Origin: Glandiceps talaboti
Taxonomy: Eukaryota > Hemichordata > Enteropneusta > Spengelidae
Direction of reading: 5' to 3'
Length of the DNA: 64,000 bases
Assembly: GCF_964340395.1 (NCBI RefSeq)
Contig: NC_135562.1
Span: 6,775,134 to 6,839,133 of the forward strand
The position numbers and the translations under genes are program-made. Below the pieces are notes generated by a model. The model did no database searches and was not told where the DNA came from. It saw only the letters and a list, made by a program, of their open reading frames with translations. Every line of letters begins with the position of its first letter. Position 1 is the stretch's first letter. Of the stretch, positions 36,101 through 43,330 are shown one piece after another.

Positions 36101-37376
36101 TAGTCAAACTCATAGCTATCTGCTATATTCAGTTAGTGCTAAAAAAAAACAACTTACCTTAGCAATATTAGGGTTGATATCATCTGGTACGTAGTCAAAC
36201 TCATAGCCATCTGGATCATTGCTGTATTCCAAGTTAAAATAACGCACAAACTGTGGATAATCTGGACGCCCTTGGATTTTTACCCCTGATATCTGGAAAT
36301 TGAAAGTATAACATTTTAATGTAACCCATCCCTGTTGTTACCTCAATTTGCAATATACACCACCATTTTAGTGTCACTTATACATACAATATACATTGGA
36401 TTTTTCCTAGAAAGATGCTTTCAGCATGACCAACAGTTTCTATGAATATGCGAATTTGAATCTTGTTAGTTATTCAGATCAGGGTTGTCAATACATATAA
36501 CAAATGATCAGTGGAGATATTAAGTATAGGATATACAAATATACAGGCCATCTCCTGTATTATATTTTGAAGAAAGTGATTTTCAAATATTCTAATCTCT
36601 GTATTATCAAGAATGAAGAATATAATAAATCATTCTACTTACAAAATGATGAATCTCCAAATCAACTTGTAAGAACTGCATATCATCTGCAATGGCCGAT
36701 GTCCAAGCACTAGTATGTTGGTAACGAGCATCCTAAAAAAGTTTGTTTTTTAAATAATTGTGAAAAGTATTAAAATGCTGACATATGACAAACTTCAGAG
36801 AATTTGGCTTGCAAAAGAATTCATAGTAAAAATCCAGCACAAGTAATACTTACTTGAAGTTTATGATTTCTGGAAGTTGAAATATCATGATGGTGTTCAA
36901 AATGAATTGTTACTTACCTCTGGAGGGTGTGTGGTACAGTTACAAGTAGATGATGCTTTGATTTGTTCATCTCTGATGAAAAAATTCTCCATACCTAGTG
37001 CTACAGCACCACCAAGACTTAAACATGGATCAGCTGCTGTGGAAAGAAAAAAAAAGGAATATTTGATTTCAAAAGGTTACTTTCAATATTGTATCCATTA
37101 CTGAGTCAACAACTCATGAATAGCGCCCTCTAGAGAATTTTCATAAGTTGAGGTTTTTAATGGTCAAGCGCCCTCTACAGTTGTAGTGTAATCAATTTGT
37201 TATTACTTCAAGCATTCAAATGAGGATCAGAATCTTAGCTTTGTGTTTGCAATCTAATTCATAATTTAATTGCTATTGTTTTGAAGTGTTACTTTCCAAA
37301 GTATGACAGTTCAACTAAACATAAATTTAAAATTTAACTTACCATTAGTAGCATGGATTAGCAGGACTGAAATCGT
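17352..37376 (-). CDS. adhesion GPCR: F5/8C-Ig-CTLD-Ig-Ig-GAIN/GPS-7TM (28 exons, spliced; start exon missing)
   Basis: This is a cell-surface receptor. Its extracellular part would bind matrix or cell ligands, and its GAIN domain would self-cleave and expose a tethered agonist for G-protein signalling. The assembled protein (numbered from the first visible codon) has a signal-peptide remnant 1-11, F5/8-type C 12-187, Ig 188-295, degenerate C-type-lectin-like 296-406, Ig 407-511, Ig 512-613, linker 614-631, GAIN with GPS 632-943, seven helices about 944-1185 and cytoplasmic tail to about 1314. Key motifs are HTTNFAVLM at the [13 protein letters not shown] in helix 3, LGLTWVFGL in helix 6 and [13 protein letters not shown] in helix 7. 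All 27 firm exons keep one frame (3924 bp = 1308 codons). The 7TM resembles adhesion-GPCR groups I/II. Orthology to a named receptor is not claimed. Confidence 0.88.
17751..17810 (-). CDS. adhesion GPCR exon, cytoplasmic tail
   Basis: The acceptor is TAACTTTCAG and the donor is GTAAGTA. It encodes [20 protein letters not shown], a Ser/Pro-rich then acidic tail segment, in phase 0. Confidence 0.8.
18046..18230. repeat. (GA)n, (ACAT)n and (GACA)n microsatellites
   Basis: GA/GACA runs at about 18059-18140 are followed by ACAT at about 18138-18172 and GACA at about 18206-18228. The array ends close to the donor of the next exon (18241). Confidence 0.95.
18242..18315 (-). CDS. adhesion GPCR exon, cytoplasmic tail
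   Basis: The acceptor is TTTCTTTACTCCAG and the donor is GTAAGTTA. It encodes (S)[22 protein letters not shown], charged and serine-rich. Confidence 0.82.
19309..19441 (-). CDS. adhesion GPCR exon, cytoplasmic tail
   Basis: The acceptor is TATTTCCAG and the donor is GTGAGTGA. The frame set by neighbouring exons reads [18 protein letters not shown]..., rich in Ser and Thr and so a likely phosphorylation region. It ends in phase 1. Confidence 0.83.
19633..19710 (-). CDS. adhesion GPCR exon, juxtamembrane tail
   Basis: The acceptor is CATTGTGACAG and the donor is GTAAGTTT. It encodes [19 protein letters not shown]..., the basic segment that follows helix 7 in adhesion GPCRs. Confidence 0.87.
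20528..20696 (-). CDS. adhesion GPCR exon, helices 6 and 7
   Basis: The acceptor is CTTCTCTTTCTTAG and the donor is GTGAGTA. It encodes [20 protein letters not shown] (helix 6) and [17 protein letters not shown] (helix 7), both close to family consensus. Confidence 0.92.
21488..21640 (-). CDS. adhesion GPCR exon, ECL2 and helix 5
   Basis: The acceptor is CATTTGCCCTCTAG and the donor is GTAAGTAGA. It encodes (H)CWLD, containing the conserved ECL2 cysteine that pairs with helix 3, then helix 5 ([20 protein letters not shown]) and the third intracellular loop. Confidence 0.92.
22028..22248 (-). CDS. adhesion GPCR exon, helices 3 and 4
   Basis: The acceptor is CAATTCATTACAG and the donor is GTAAGTA. 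It encodes [12 protein letters not shown], then [19 protein letters not shown] and helix 4 ([16 protein letters not shown]). The Cys at the top of helix 3 is present. Confidence 0.93.
22590..22735. repeat. dispersed repeat, copy 2
   Basis: This stretch matches about 6330-6480 (shared TTGGCTTAGATCG, ATAGTGACC, AATTTGCATA). It runs to within a few bases of the splice donor of the helix-2 exon at 22737-22738. Confidence 0.6.
22739..22841 (-). CDS. adhesion GPCR exon, first intracellular loop and helix 2
   Basis: The acceptor is TTTTTGTTCAATTTCAG and the donor is GTAAGTTT. It encodes [20 protein letters not shown]..., matching the conserved intracellular-loop-1/helix-2 motif R..(R/K).T.IHKNL. 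Confidence 0.92.
23094..23197 (-). CDS. adhesion GPCR exon, helix 1
   Basis: The acceptor is TTTTTATTATTCAATAG and the donor is GTAAGTTA. It encodes [20 protein letters not shown] followed by a hydrophobic helix, starting in phase 0 just after the GPS exon. Confidence 0.9.
23933..24050 (-). CDS. adhesion GPCR exon, GPS cleavage site and tethered agonist
   Basis: The acceptor is GAATGTTCAG and the donor is GTTAGAAT (weak). It encodes [12 protein letters not shown]... then [20 protein letters not shown]. His and Thr of the HxT autoproteolysis triad are present, so cleavage would fall at HT|T and free TNFAVLM as tethered agonist. Only one Cys is present where C.C.H is usual, and the usual GC is GI. 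Confidence 0.9.
24644..24759 (-). CDS. adhesion GPCR exon, GAIN/GPS
   Basis: The acceptor is CTTTTTGACAG and the donor is GTAAGTAA. It encodes [13 protein letters not shown]...[10 protein letters not shown], whose CRFWNY is the first conserved Cys-Trp strand of the GPS. Confidence 0.9.
25286..25456. repeat. intronic foldback of about 170 bp
   Basis: TCATCACTGGAATCATGTGA at about 25289 is the complement of TCACATGATTCCAGTGATGA at about 25432. The arms are about 27-30 bp. Confidence 0.7.
25977..26100 (-). CDS. adhesion GPCR exon, GAIN subdomain B
   Basis: The acceptor is TTTTTTTTTTGCAG and the donor is GTATGTGTT. It encodes (S)[20 protein letters not shown]..., with the NxGVxSC-like strand typical of GAIN-B. 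Confidence 0.87.
26751..26826 (-). CDS. adhesion GPCR exon, GAIN
   Basis: The acceptor is ATCAATTATTTCAG and the donor is GTAAATAATG. It encodes [18 protein letters not shown].., in frame with both neighbours. Confidence 0.83.
27190..27222. repeat. poly-C tract (G-rich on the minus strand)
   Basis: C-runs separated by A lie about 60 bp upstream of a MITE. The minus strand has four or more G-runs and could fold as a G-quadruplex. Confidence 0.6.
27283..27634. mobile_element. MITE family B, copy 1 (long inverted arms)
   Basis: The left arm (GGCCATATGGATGAG... ATCATGGCTTCC) and the right arm (GGAAGCCATGG... CTCATCCATGTGGCC) are reverse complements over about 80 bp. The same structure recurs at 48272-48624. 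Confidence 0.75.
27645..27806 (-). CDS. adhesion GPCR exon, GAIN
   Basis: The acceptor is CTTTTTTGTTGCATAG and the donor is GTAACAAC. It encodes (N)[17 protein letters not shown].. and [19 protein letters not shown]. It starts just beyond the family B MITE. Confidence 0.85.
   Translation of the reverse strand: MQELYQLSSQKSQNYQHHFKISLNLRTIMKKKLATQMEELIQLRYHNHTLWHI
28100..28700. repeat. 30-bp minisatellite, about 16-20 copies
   Basis: The unit (minus strand) is near CATTGGTATTTGGGG + AAAGTTACAGACTTG, perfectly spaced at 30 bp over about 28105-28555 and degenerate to 28700. Because 30 is a multiple of three, frames on both strands stay open (up to 197 codons), but the array is intronic. Confidence 0.9.
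28704..28812 (-). CDS. adhesion GPCR exon, GAIN
   Basis: The acceptor is CATTTATTTTTTGTAG and the donor is GTAAGTTAC. It encodes [20 protein letters not shown]... The donor lies at the very edge of the 30-bp minisatellite. Confidence 0.85.
28955..29392. mobile_element. MITE family A, copy 1
   Basis: It is bounded by GGGGTCACTCCAGGAAATAAA and its complement TTTCCTGGAGTGGCATTCCCC (about 29372-29392). It shares internal phrases (GACTCCTAAGTACTTAT, ATGAACAATG) with the 32709 and 62695 copies. Confidence 0.75.
29641..29691 (-). CDS. adhesion GPCR exon, 51 bp, GAIN
   Basis: The acceptor is TTGTGTCTTGTAG and the donor is GTGAGTGTT. It encodes [17 protein letters not shown], in phase 0 at both ends. 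Confidence 0.82.
29802..29981 (-). CDS. adhesion GPCR exon, GAIN helical subdomain
   Basis: The acceptor is GATTTTAATCATAG and the donor is GTAATCAT. It encodes [20 protein letters not shown].., an acidic helical stretch, in phase 0. Confidence 0.85.
30032..30285 (+). mobile_element. MITE family C, copy 2 (truncated)
   Basis: It starts with GTGGTTCCGATTACACT and matches the minus strand of 15090-15330 (shared TGTCTAGTTCAGGTAGTTAT). The far terminal repeat is missing. It lies in a receptor intron. Confidence 0.6.
30356..30408 (-). CDS. adhesion GPCR exon, 53-bp linker
   Basis: The acceptor is TTTTTTTTGTGTATAAG and the donor is GTAAGTGGC. It encodes (D)[17 protein letters not shown]. It is the only candidate seen that changes phase 1 to phase 0, as needed between the last Ig exon and the GAIN exons. 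Confidence 0.78.
31250..31555 (-). CDS. adhesion GPCR exon, third Ig domain
   Basis: The acceptor is CTTGTTTCTTACAG and the donor is GTATGTCC. A complete Ig fold is visible: [35 protein letters not shown]. It has phase-1 introns on both sides and an extra Cys after the first. Confidence 0.9.
31780..31960. repeat. tandem repeat of about 50 bp, 3-4 copies
   Basis: The phrases ACATTTGTTTACATG and CTTTCATTTGGCAT alternate within an intron. Confidence 0.8.
32107..32421 (-). CDS. adhesion GPCR exon, second Ig domain
   Basis: The acceptor is TTCAACAATTCTCTTCTCTAG and the donor is GTATTAAT. The Ig landmarks are [20 protein letters not shown] and [12 protein letters not shown]. It has phase-1 introns on both sides. 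Confidence 0.9.
32709..33500. mobile_element. MITE family A, copy 2, expanded by a 66-bp satellite
   Basis: Its left side (CCACTTCAGGAAATAAAAG) resembles the family A end. The centre is a tandem array whose phrase ATGACTCCTAAGTGCT recurs at about 32905, 32971, 33037, 33103, 33169, 33235, 33301 and 33367, an exact 66-bp period. The right terminal repeat is decayed. Confidence 0.75.
33672..34004 (-). CDS. adhesion GPCR exon, C-type-lectin-like domain
   Basis: The acceptor is GATATTAATTTCTAG and the donor is GTAAAGTAA. The fold is inferred from [46 protein letters not shown] and the end HRYICKYGE. Only the outer Cys pair is present. The inner pair and the EPN/WND-type calcium-sugar motifs are missing, so a protein-binding role is more likely than sugar binding. 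Phase-1 introns flank it. Confidence 0.78.
34442..34765 (-). CDS. adhesion GPCR exon, first Ig domain
   Basis: The acceptor is GTTATCATTAACAG and the donor is GTAAGTATC. The Ig landmarks are [19 protein letters not shown] and [15 protein letters not shown]. It has phase-1 introns on both sides. Confidence 0.9.
34805..34880. mobile_element. solo arm of a foldback family
   Basis: The stretch with CCTTCGTTCAGCCAAAGAAA and GAGTGACCTAAGGG matches the complement of the right arm of the element at 54765-54905. It is intronic. Confidence 0.5.
35132..35315 (-). CDS. adhesion GPCR exon, discoidin domain C-terminal part
   Basis: The acceptor is CTTTGAAAATGACAG and the donor is GTAAGTCTT. It encodes [15 protein letters not shown] and [10 protein letters not shown], the conserved end of an F5/8-type C domain including its closing Cys. 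It ends in phase 1. Confidence 0.9.
35887..36150 (-). repeat. tandem partial copies of the adjacent discoidin exon
   Basis: Three units (starting about 35887, 35964 and 36062; spacing 77-98 bp) repeat the 3' half of the exon at 36158-36292, its donor and some intron. The two units nearest the exon retain codons for [16 protein letters not shown] or a near variant. The donor GT is intact in the first and third units but changed to AT in the second. Confidence 0.85.
36158..36292 (-). CDS. adhesion GPCR exon, discoidin domain middle
   Basis: The acceptor is CTTTCAATTTCCAG and the donor is GTAAGTTG. It encodes [19 protein letters not shown].. and ends in NIAK, in phase 0 at both ends. Confidence 0.88.
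36643..36732 (-). CDS. adhesion GPCR exon, discoidin domain
   Basis: The acceptor is CAAACTTTTTTAG and the donor is GTAAGTAG. It encodes [20 protein letters not shown] then LQVDLE, matching the F5/8C core (W...D..QWLQVDL). Confidence 0.88.
36918..37036 (-). CDS. adhesion GPCR exon, discoidin domain N-terminal part
   Basis: The acceptor is TTTTCTTTCCACAG and the donor is GTAAGTAAC. It encodes [20 protein letters not shown].. and DEQIKASS, the canonical start of an F5/8C domain (Cys...LGMen..I.D.QI.ASS). Confidence 0.9.
37343..37376 (-). CDS. adhesion GPCR exon, 34 bp, signal-peptide end
   Basis: The acceptor is CTCTTTCTTACAG and the donor is GTAAGTTA. It encodes [12 protein letters not shown], a hydrophobic run followed by small residues, just before the mature ADPC. 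The upstream exon with the start codon was not found. It must end in phase 0. Confidence 0.75.
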
Positions 37377-37480
37377 CTGTAAGAAAGAGAGGAATAGTGA
37401 TTAATGAATGAATCCTTGAGAAAAAGAAAGGATTTTCAAATATTTAGATATTCAGTGGTACACAAATCAAGTTTAACAAT

Positions 37481-37712
37481 TATTTGATTCTTTGACTAGT
37501 TTTGCACCTTAGCAGACTTTGAATTACTTGATTCTTTGACCAGTTTTGCACCTTAGCAGACTTTGAATTACTTGATTCTTTGACCAGTTTTGCACCTTAG
37601 CAGACTTTGAATTACTTGATTCTTTGACCAGTTTTGCACCTCAGCAGACTTTGAATTACTTGATTCTTTGACCAGTTTTGCACCTCATCAGACTTTGAAT
37701 TATTTGAATTGA
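37481..37712. repeat. 44-bp tandem repeat, 5 copies
   Basis: The phrase GATTCTTTGACCAGTTTTGC recurs every 44 bp upstream of the signal-peptide exon. Confidence 0.9.
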
Positions 37713-39257
37713 TCATTATATAAACTTAAATTTAAGATGGTCAGATTTATCACAGTGCAAAAATGAATGAATCAATATTTGATATAAAATGATTAGGTCA
37801 TGACACAAAGTGAGGTCCAATGTGATCATATCAGTATAAGAAATTACACATTTGTGCTAGGTTTGAATGACATTTATTTGCCTGTTTCGAAGAAATGAGT
37901 TTGCATAGTTGTTGAGATGGGAACCCACTGCAGTTAGATTTGCACTCATTACATTTAACATTCCAATAAGTAAATTGAGAGGGGTTTAAGAAAAACGATT
38001 GTTAGTATTTTCATTAAATGCTACAGATGGAGATAAAACAGGACCCCTGATAGAAGTTCAGCATTTTTAAATATTCATTAAAAGTATTGAATTACACCTT
38101 ACTATTGTAAAAATGGTTGCTAAGTAACCAAATACAGATGGCAATATTAGATTATATAGAATGATACAGGTCATCACGTAAACGTTAATGTGCAACATGT
38201 GCTCACAAACTTCTCAATCTCAGGAGATTACGTTGTAAGGATTACGTTGTATACAAAAAAAGAAAATTTAAACCCACCTAAGTGATTTACAACAACTGAA
38301 GCTTATAGCAAATGATATAAAGGCTCAATGTATTAACGAAGTAATAGATTTGGTAGAGGTTGCAAATTACTTTGAAAAGAATAAGGCTTCTGTTGTTAAC
38401 AATACTAATAGTAATGTTTTAGTACTTAATTCAACAAAATGCATGGCATTGTAAATATATGGTAGACTGAATGAATTGTATAAAATATCTAGAAACAAAC
38501 TGTTCTAAAAACCTGTGCAAGTATATAATTGGTTTTATTAGTTGACTGTACTAGTAATGACTGTGGAATACAGTTTAATCAGACTTGCTTTGTTGGATAA
38601 TATGTAATTCGCACGTCCATCCAATCCTGCCCATGTCTTAACCCTAGTAACATGTACAATTTGTTTATAACAATATAGTCTAAAATCCAGTTGTGTGGGA
38701 GTTTGTTGTATTGCCTTTACCCCTACGCCTGGAATTTTACTAGCAAATTTACTTAATGATGATTTCGGCCATAGAGAAGTCACAAATTCTTATTGGGTTT
38801 TAAATGTTTGCCACTGTGAAATGAGGTACTAGGCCACTATGAATATTAATGAACCCATCTCTCTAGACAGGAGAAGCCAATCACAGAGAGATAGAGTTCA
38901 TGATGGACATATAGATGTATAACTGGGGTAAACATCACTGCAGGATTTAAATAACAATTAATATTACTGTCATCTACTGATTATGAGCTACAAAATATAG
39001 GAAAGTCATATAACAAGTGTGAGCGACAGTGGCCCACTAGAGGATATTTGTATGACGGCTTGTGATGTTCTCTGTGACTGTAAGAAACAAGCAACAATGG
39101 TACCTGACAACATCACCAGCATGAATGCAAATATCCCAAGTACACACACTGGCACTTGAACGTCATGGGGATTCTGCAGTCATATCTCAATGTATCTGGA
39201 TTTACTTTATCATTATTTTTTTACCATGAATTTACGTGGAATAAGAAGTTTTGAGGC
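37713..39257. other. non-coding, probably 5' intron or upstream region of the receptor gene
   Basis: I looked for the missing first exon. An ATG at about 39122 (minus) gives MLVMLS before a GT, but it ends in phase 1, which is incompatible with the next exon. No other candidate is convincing. Confidence 0.4.
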
Positions 39258-39690
39258 TTTTAAAGACCCCTTACTGTTCTGAGATGGTTATCAATACACG
39301 CTTTAAAATGATTAACTGATGAAGTAGCAATAACCCTTTCTGGTAAACTGTTCCAAATGTCTACAACACATTGACTGAAAAAAATATGTACGTATATCCA
39401 ATCTGGATCTGTCCTTAAATAATTTCAAACTGTGTCCTCTTGTTGTCGAAATATATACGTTGAAACACACAACTGGATCAATGAGAGTATGCCTGTGGAA
39501 AAGTTTATACACTTTCAGCAAATCTGTTCTGATCCGTCTGGTTTCTAAAGTTGTCAGTTTCAATACATGTAACCTATCCTCATAATTCATGCCACCAAGC
39601 TGCAGAATCATCCTGGTGAACTTTAGCTGAATATGTGCAAATGTTCTTTGTAGAAGTCCTGCCAACATACTTTACCAGTCATTTTCTATA
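39258..39690 (-). pseudogene. non-LTR retrotransposon fragment, C-terminal end of the RT ORF
   Basis: The minus strand encodes YEDRLHVLKLTTLETRRIRT, DLLKVYKLFH, TRGHSLKLFK and RLDIRTYFF, the conserved region after the reverse-transcriptase palm in Jockey/CR1/RTE-type LINEs. A T-homopolymer near 39385 causes a +1 shift. The other frame then continues FSQCVVDIWNSLPERVIATS.. to a TAA at about 39258. It is a dead copy truncated at its 5' end. Confidence 0.8.
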
Positions 39691-41570
39691 TTCAGCTGTT
39701 GTGAAAGTTGCACTTAATATGGTGGGCTGATTGGATAAGTTGTTTACAAGTAGTGTCTATTTCCCCTTGTACTATGCACCTAATTAAAGTGTGCCTGCCA
39801 AGTCCTAAATTGATATTCTCCCAAATGTTTCATGTGTCAAAATAAATACATTTACAGTTATATGTATTACCATATATGTTTATCAAAAACAGCAAATTTC
39901 ACAAAATATAGAACTGTGTGTTCATTTGAGTTCATATTTTCATTTGCATACTGGTGTGCACTTATTTTTTCAGTATACACACTATAGTGCAAATATCAAT
40001 AGTTTGCAGTGAAATGGTATTTAATTACATCAGTGCTGAAAAAGTCATGTTCTTCCACAGTTTTATTACGTTTCGACTAAGATGCTGAAAAAAGATTGAT
40101 GGAAAGCAGATGGCATGACAACAACATTGTGATCTCTTCTTTCCTCATCAGTTTCACATACATGTCTGATGAGATCAGCATGACTGGACATTAATCTCCC
40201 GTTGTCATGGCATTAAGAGAACACATGTCATGTAATCACAGGATAAGATCCGGGTCGTGCAAAAATGTGCACAGAACTTTACAACAAGATTATCGTCTCT
40301 GCAGCCATTACAGTAAATCTAAGTTGAATAATTTCAGATACATGAAACAGTGATAGTTGGAATACAATGTACACGGACAAATTTCCATATCAGTGTTATC
40401 ATAGTAGTGGAAATATGATGATTACTATTATAATCATCCTTTGTTCACAACCTACTTTTTCTATAGTCCTGCCCAGGCCACCAGACAACTTTTTGACACC
40501 ATATTAAATCCTTATCCAGCATGAGAATTTAAAACTGTATGTATATTCTTAGTATTGTTATGTTATGTTATGTTATGTTATGTTATGTTATCGTTTATTA
40601 AGGTGTCCTATGTGGACTTAACAAATAATACAGTATTTAAATAAAATTTACAAAAAAAAAGAGCCACATCCAACACTCTGGGATATAGGAAACAAAGAAT
40701 GTCAAATTCAATACATAAATAAATAAATATCACATTCGTCTTAATTGTAAATAATTTTATTTCTATATTTTATATTAGAAACAGTTCTGATTACCATTTT
40801 GGGTCACGTGATTGGACATAAGCAATAATTAGTATGATGGATTGGTCCTACTGAGGCAGCTCAGCAAAGCTTGATCGAAACATCTTGGCCAGAAACCCTT
40901 TACTGTTTATTGTACATTCTTAGTATATAATACACTTACAACAATTAGCAATCATGTGATAAACAAAATACTGTTCCCTTTAAGTAAGTGAACTTTGGTG
41001 TCACACAAATAAACCAAAATAAACTTGACTAAGACCAAGATATAGCCAAATCATCACCTGTCTGACTTTCAAAATAACGATATAAAAAGCAGGAAATAAC
41101 ATGAAGGAAAGAAAGGCAGTACATACAATCTATATGCATATTTCTTCATCTGAGTCAGATTTAAGCTGGAAGACAAAGTCTACAAAATGGCCATAGCATA
41201 CATTTTTAAATAACACACTTTAGAGGATTTGAATACACTTAAAGAGGTGAAGAGATTGATTACCAGCCTCTAGCAATAATCCCAGGAGACCTTCACCTCG
41301 TTCATTTGATTAATTGTCTAAATTACTGAAAATACGTCAGCAGATTTATTCAATAGGAAACACTTTGCATGCATCAATTGCCTTGCTGTATCTTTGAATG
41401 CAATGATAACAATACTATAAAATACTTTACTGTAGACAGAATGAAAGTTGATATTTATCTAATTGATTTCCACTCAGCATAATTCAATAAATTGCTTTTG
41501 TTACTACCTTCTCTAGTTGAGCACTGCCATATGAATGATTACTTAGAAGTTAGATGTGAGTATTTATATT
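39691..41570. other. intergenic, with a (TTATG)n tail-like repeat
   Basis: No gene was seen. A (TTATG)n run at about 40556-40590 is followed by sequence resembling the 3' end of a retroelement read on the minus strand. The phrase GAGGCAGCTCAGCAAAGCTT (about 40853) is reminiscent of retroelement 3' regions. The family is not established. Confidence 0.35.
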
Positions 41571-41573
41571 TGC

Positions 41574-41755
41574 ATGTATGTACGTACGTACGTACGTACG
41601 TACGTACGTACGTGCGTATGTACGTATATATGTATGTACGTACGTATGTGCGTACGTATGTACATATGTACATACATACATATGCATGTATGTATGTATG
41701 TATGTACGTACATATGCATGTATGATGTATGTATGTGTGTATGTATGTAATTCAA
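41574..41755. repeat. (TACG)n and (TATG)n microsatellite
   Basis: TACG, TATG and ACAT units are interleaved. Shorter units recur at about 41838-41875. Confidence 0.95.
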
Positions 41756-42339
41756 TTGAACATCAGTGCCACATTTGTTAATAAGTTCTTTTGCCAACGT
41801 CACTTCTTGTGTACACAGCTAAATAAATAAATAATATGTACGGTATGTATGTACGTACTTAGGTATGTATGTATGACTACATCTGTATACATGTATGAAG
41901 TGTATACAAACACATAAAACATGTCATTGCTCATATTCTATATTTTATAACTGATCAATTCATGAGTTTGTGAAAACCTATAATGTAACCTATGGGGACA
42001 TAAGTGGCTATTAAAGAACTTAAAAATGTAGTCCTCCTATTTATCTAGAAATGCCTGTTTCTTCTTTTGTCTAGAAATGTCCAACATACACCATTGATAA
42101 AACCATCACAGGCATAAAAGCACGGGAAGACAAGTGTACGTCAGTGTCATCATTCACTGATCATTATAAAGCATGAATAAAAACAACTTATGCTCATCAA
42201 TACCATCAGAATAGAAAATGCTACTTTACAGCATATAGTGAAGACCTTGTCTATAAGGGATATAAAGTGCTTGAAATAGAAAGACTTATAAAACCCAATT
42301 TTACTCTGAAATCACACACAGGTAATTGCTTAGATCCAT

Positions 42340-43330
42340 CTCATGATTTGCAATTACTTGGTCCTGTGGACACTGCACTGTGTACATTTCAAGACATCAG
42401 ACACATTGCAATTACTGGGGTCCTGTGGACATTGCACTGTGTACATTTCAAGACATCAGACACATTGTGATTACTGGGTCCTGTGGACACTGCACTGTGT
42501 ACATTTCAAGACACCAGACACATTGTGATTACTGGGTCCTGTGGACACTGCACTGTGTACATTTCAAGACATCAGACACATTGTGATTACTGGGTCCTGT
42601 GGACACTGCACTGTGTATATTTCAAGACACCAGACACATTGCAATTACTGGGTCCTGTGGACTGCACTGTGTACATTTCAAGACATCAGACACATTGCAA
42701 TTACTGGGGTCCTGTTGACACTGCACTGTGTATATTTCAAGACACCAGACACATTGCAATTACTGGGGTCCTGTGGACATTGCACTGTGTACATTTCAAG
42801 ACACCAGACACATTGCAATTACTGGGGTCCTGTGGACACTGCACTGTGTACATTTCAAGACATCAGACACATTGTGATTACTGGGTCCTGTGGACACTGC
42901 ACTGTGTACATTTCAAGACACCAGACACATTGCAATTACTGGGTCCTGTGGACTGCACTGTGTACATTTCAAGACATCAGACACATTGCAATTACTGGGG
43001 TCCTGTTGACACTGCACTGTGTATATTTCAAGACACCAGACACATTGCAATTACTGGGGTCCTGTGGACACTGCACTGTGTACATTTCAAGACATCAGAC
43101 ACATTGTGATTACTGGGTCCTGTGGACACTGCACTGTGTACATGTCAAGACATCAGACACATTGCAATTACTGGGTCCTGTGGACTGCACTGTGTATATT
43201 TCAAGACATCAGACATATTGCAATGACTGGGATTGTATGTATGGACAATTGCATTGTGTAAATTTCATGGCATCAGACATACTGCAATTACTCGGGTCCT
43301 GTGGATATTACATTGTGTCACAGACCACCA
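42340..43330. repeat. 58-bp satellite array, about 17 copies, with 291-bp higher-order period
   Basis: The unit contains GGACACTGCACTGTGTACAT and TTCAAGACATCAGACACATT. Two marker variants (GTGGACTGCACTG and CCTGTTGACACTG) each recur at a distance of 291 bp (42654 to 42945; 42711 to 43002), showing five-unit block duplication. Open frames of up to 306 codons on the + strand are artefacts of the period. Confidence 0.92.

Noticed and set aside
39100-39122. ATG followed by MLVMLS and a GT as the missing first exon of the receptor
   Set aside because: It would end in phase 1, but the next exon (37343-37376) needs phase 0. Joining them gives an early stop.
40800-40910. Possible Penelope-like or LINE 3' end (GAGGCAGCTCAGC... 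GAAACATCTTGG)
   Set aside because: The phrase only recalls retroelement 3' regions. There is no adjoining reverse-transcriptase or GIY-YIG frame to support it.
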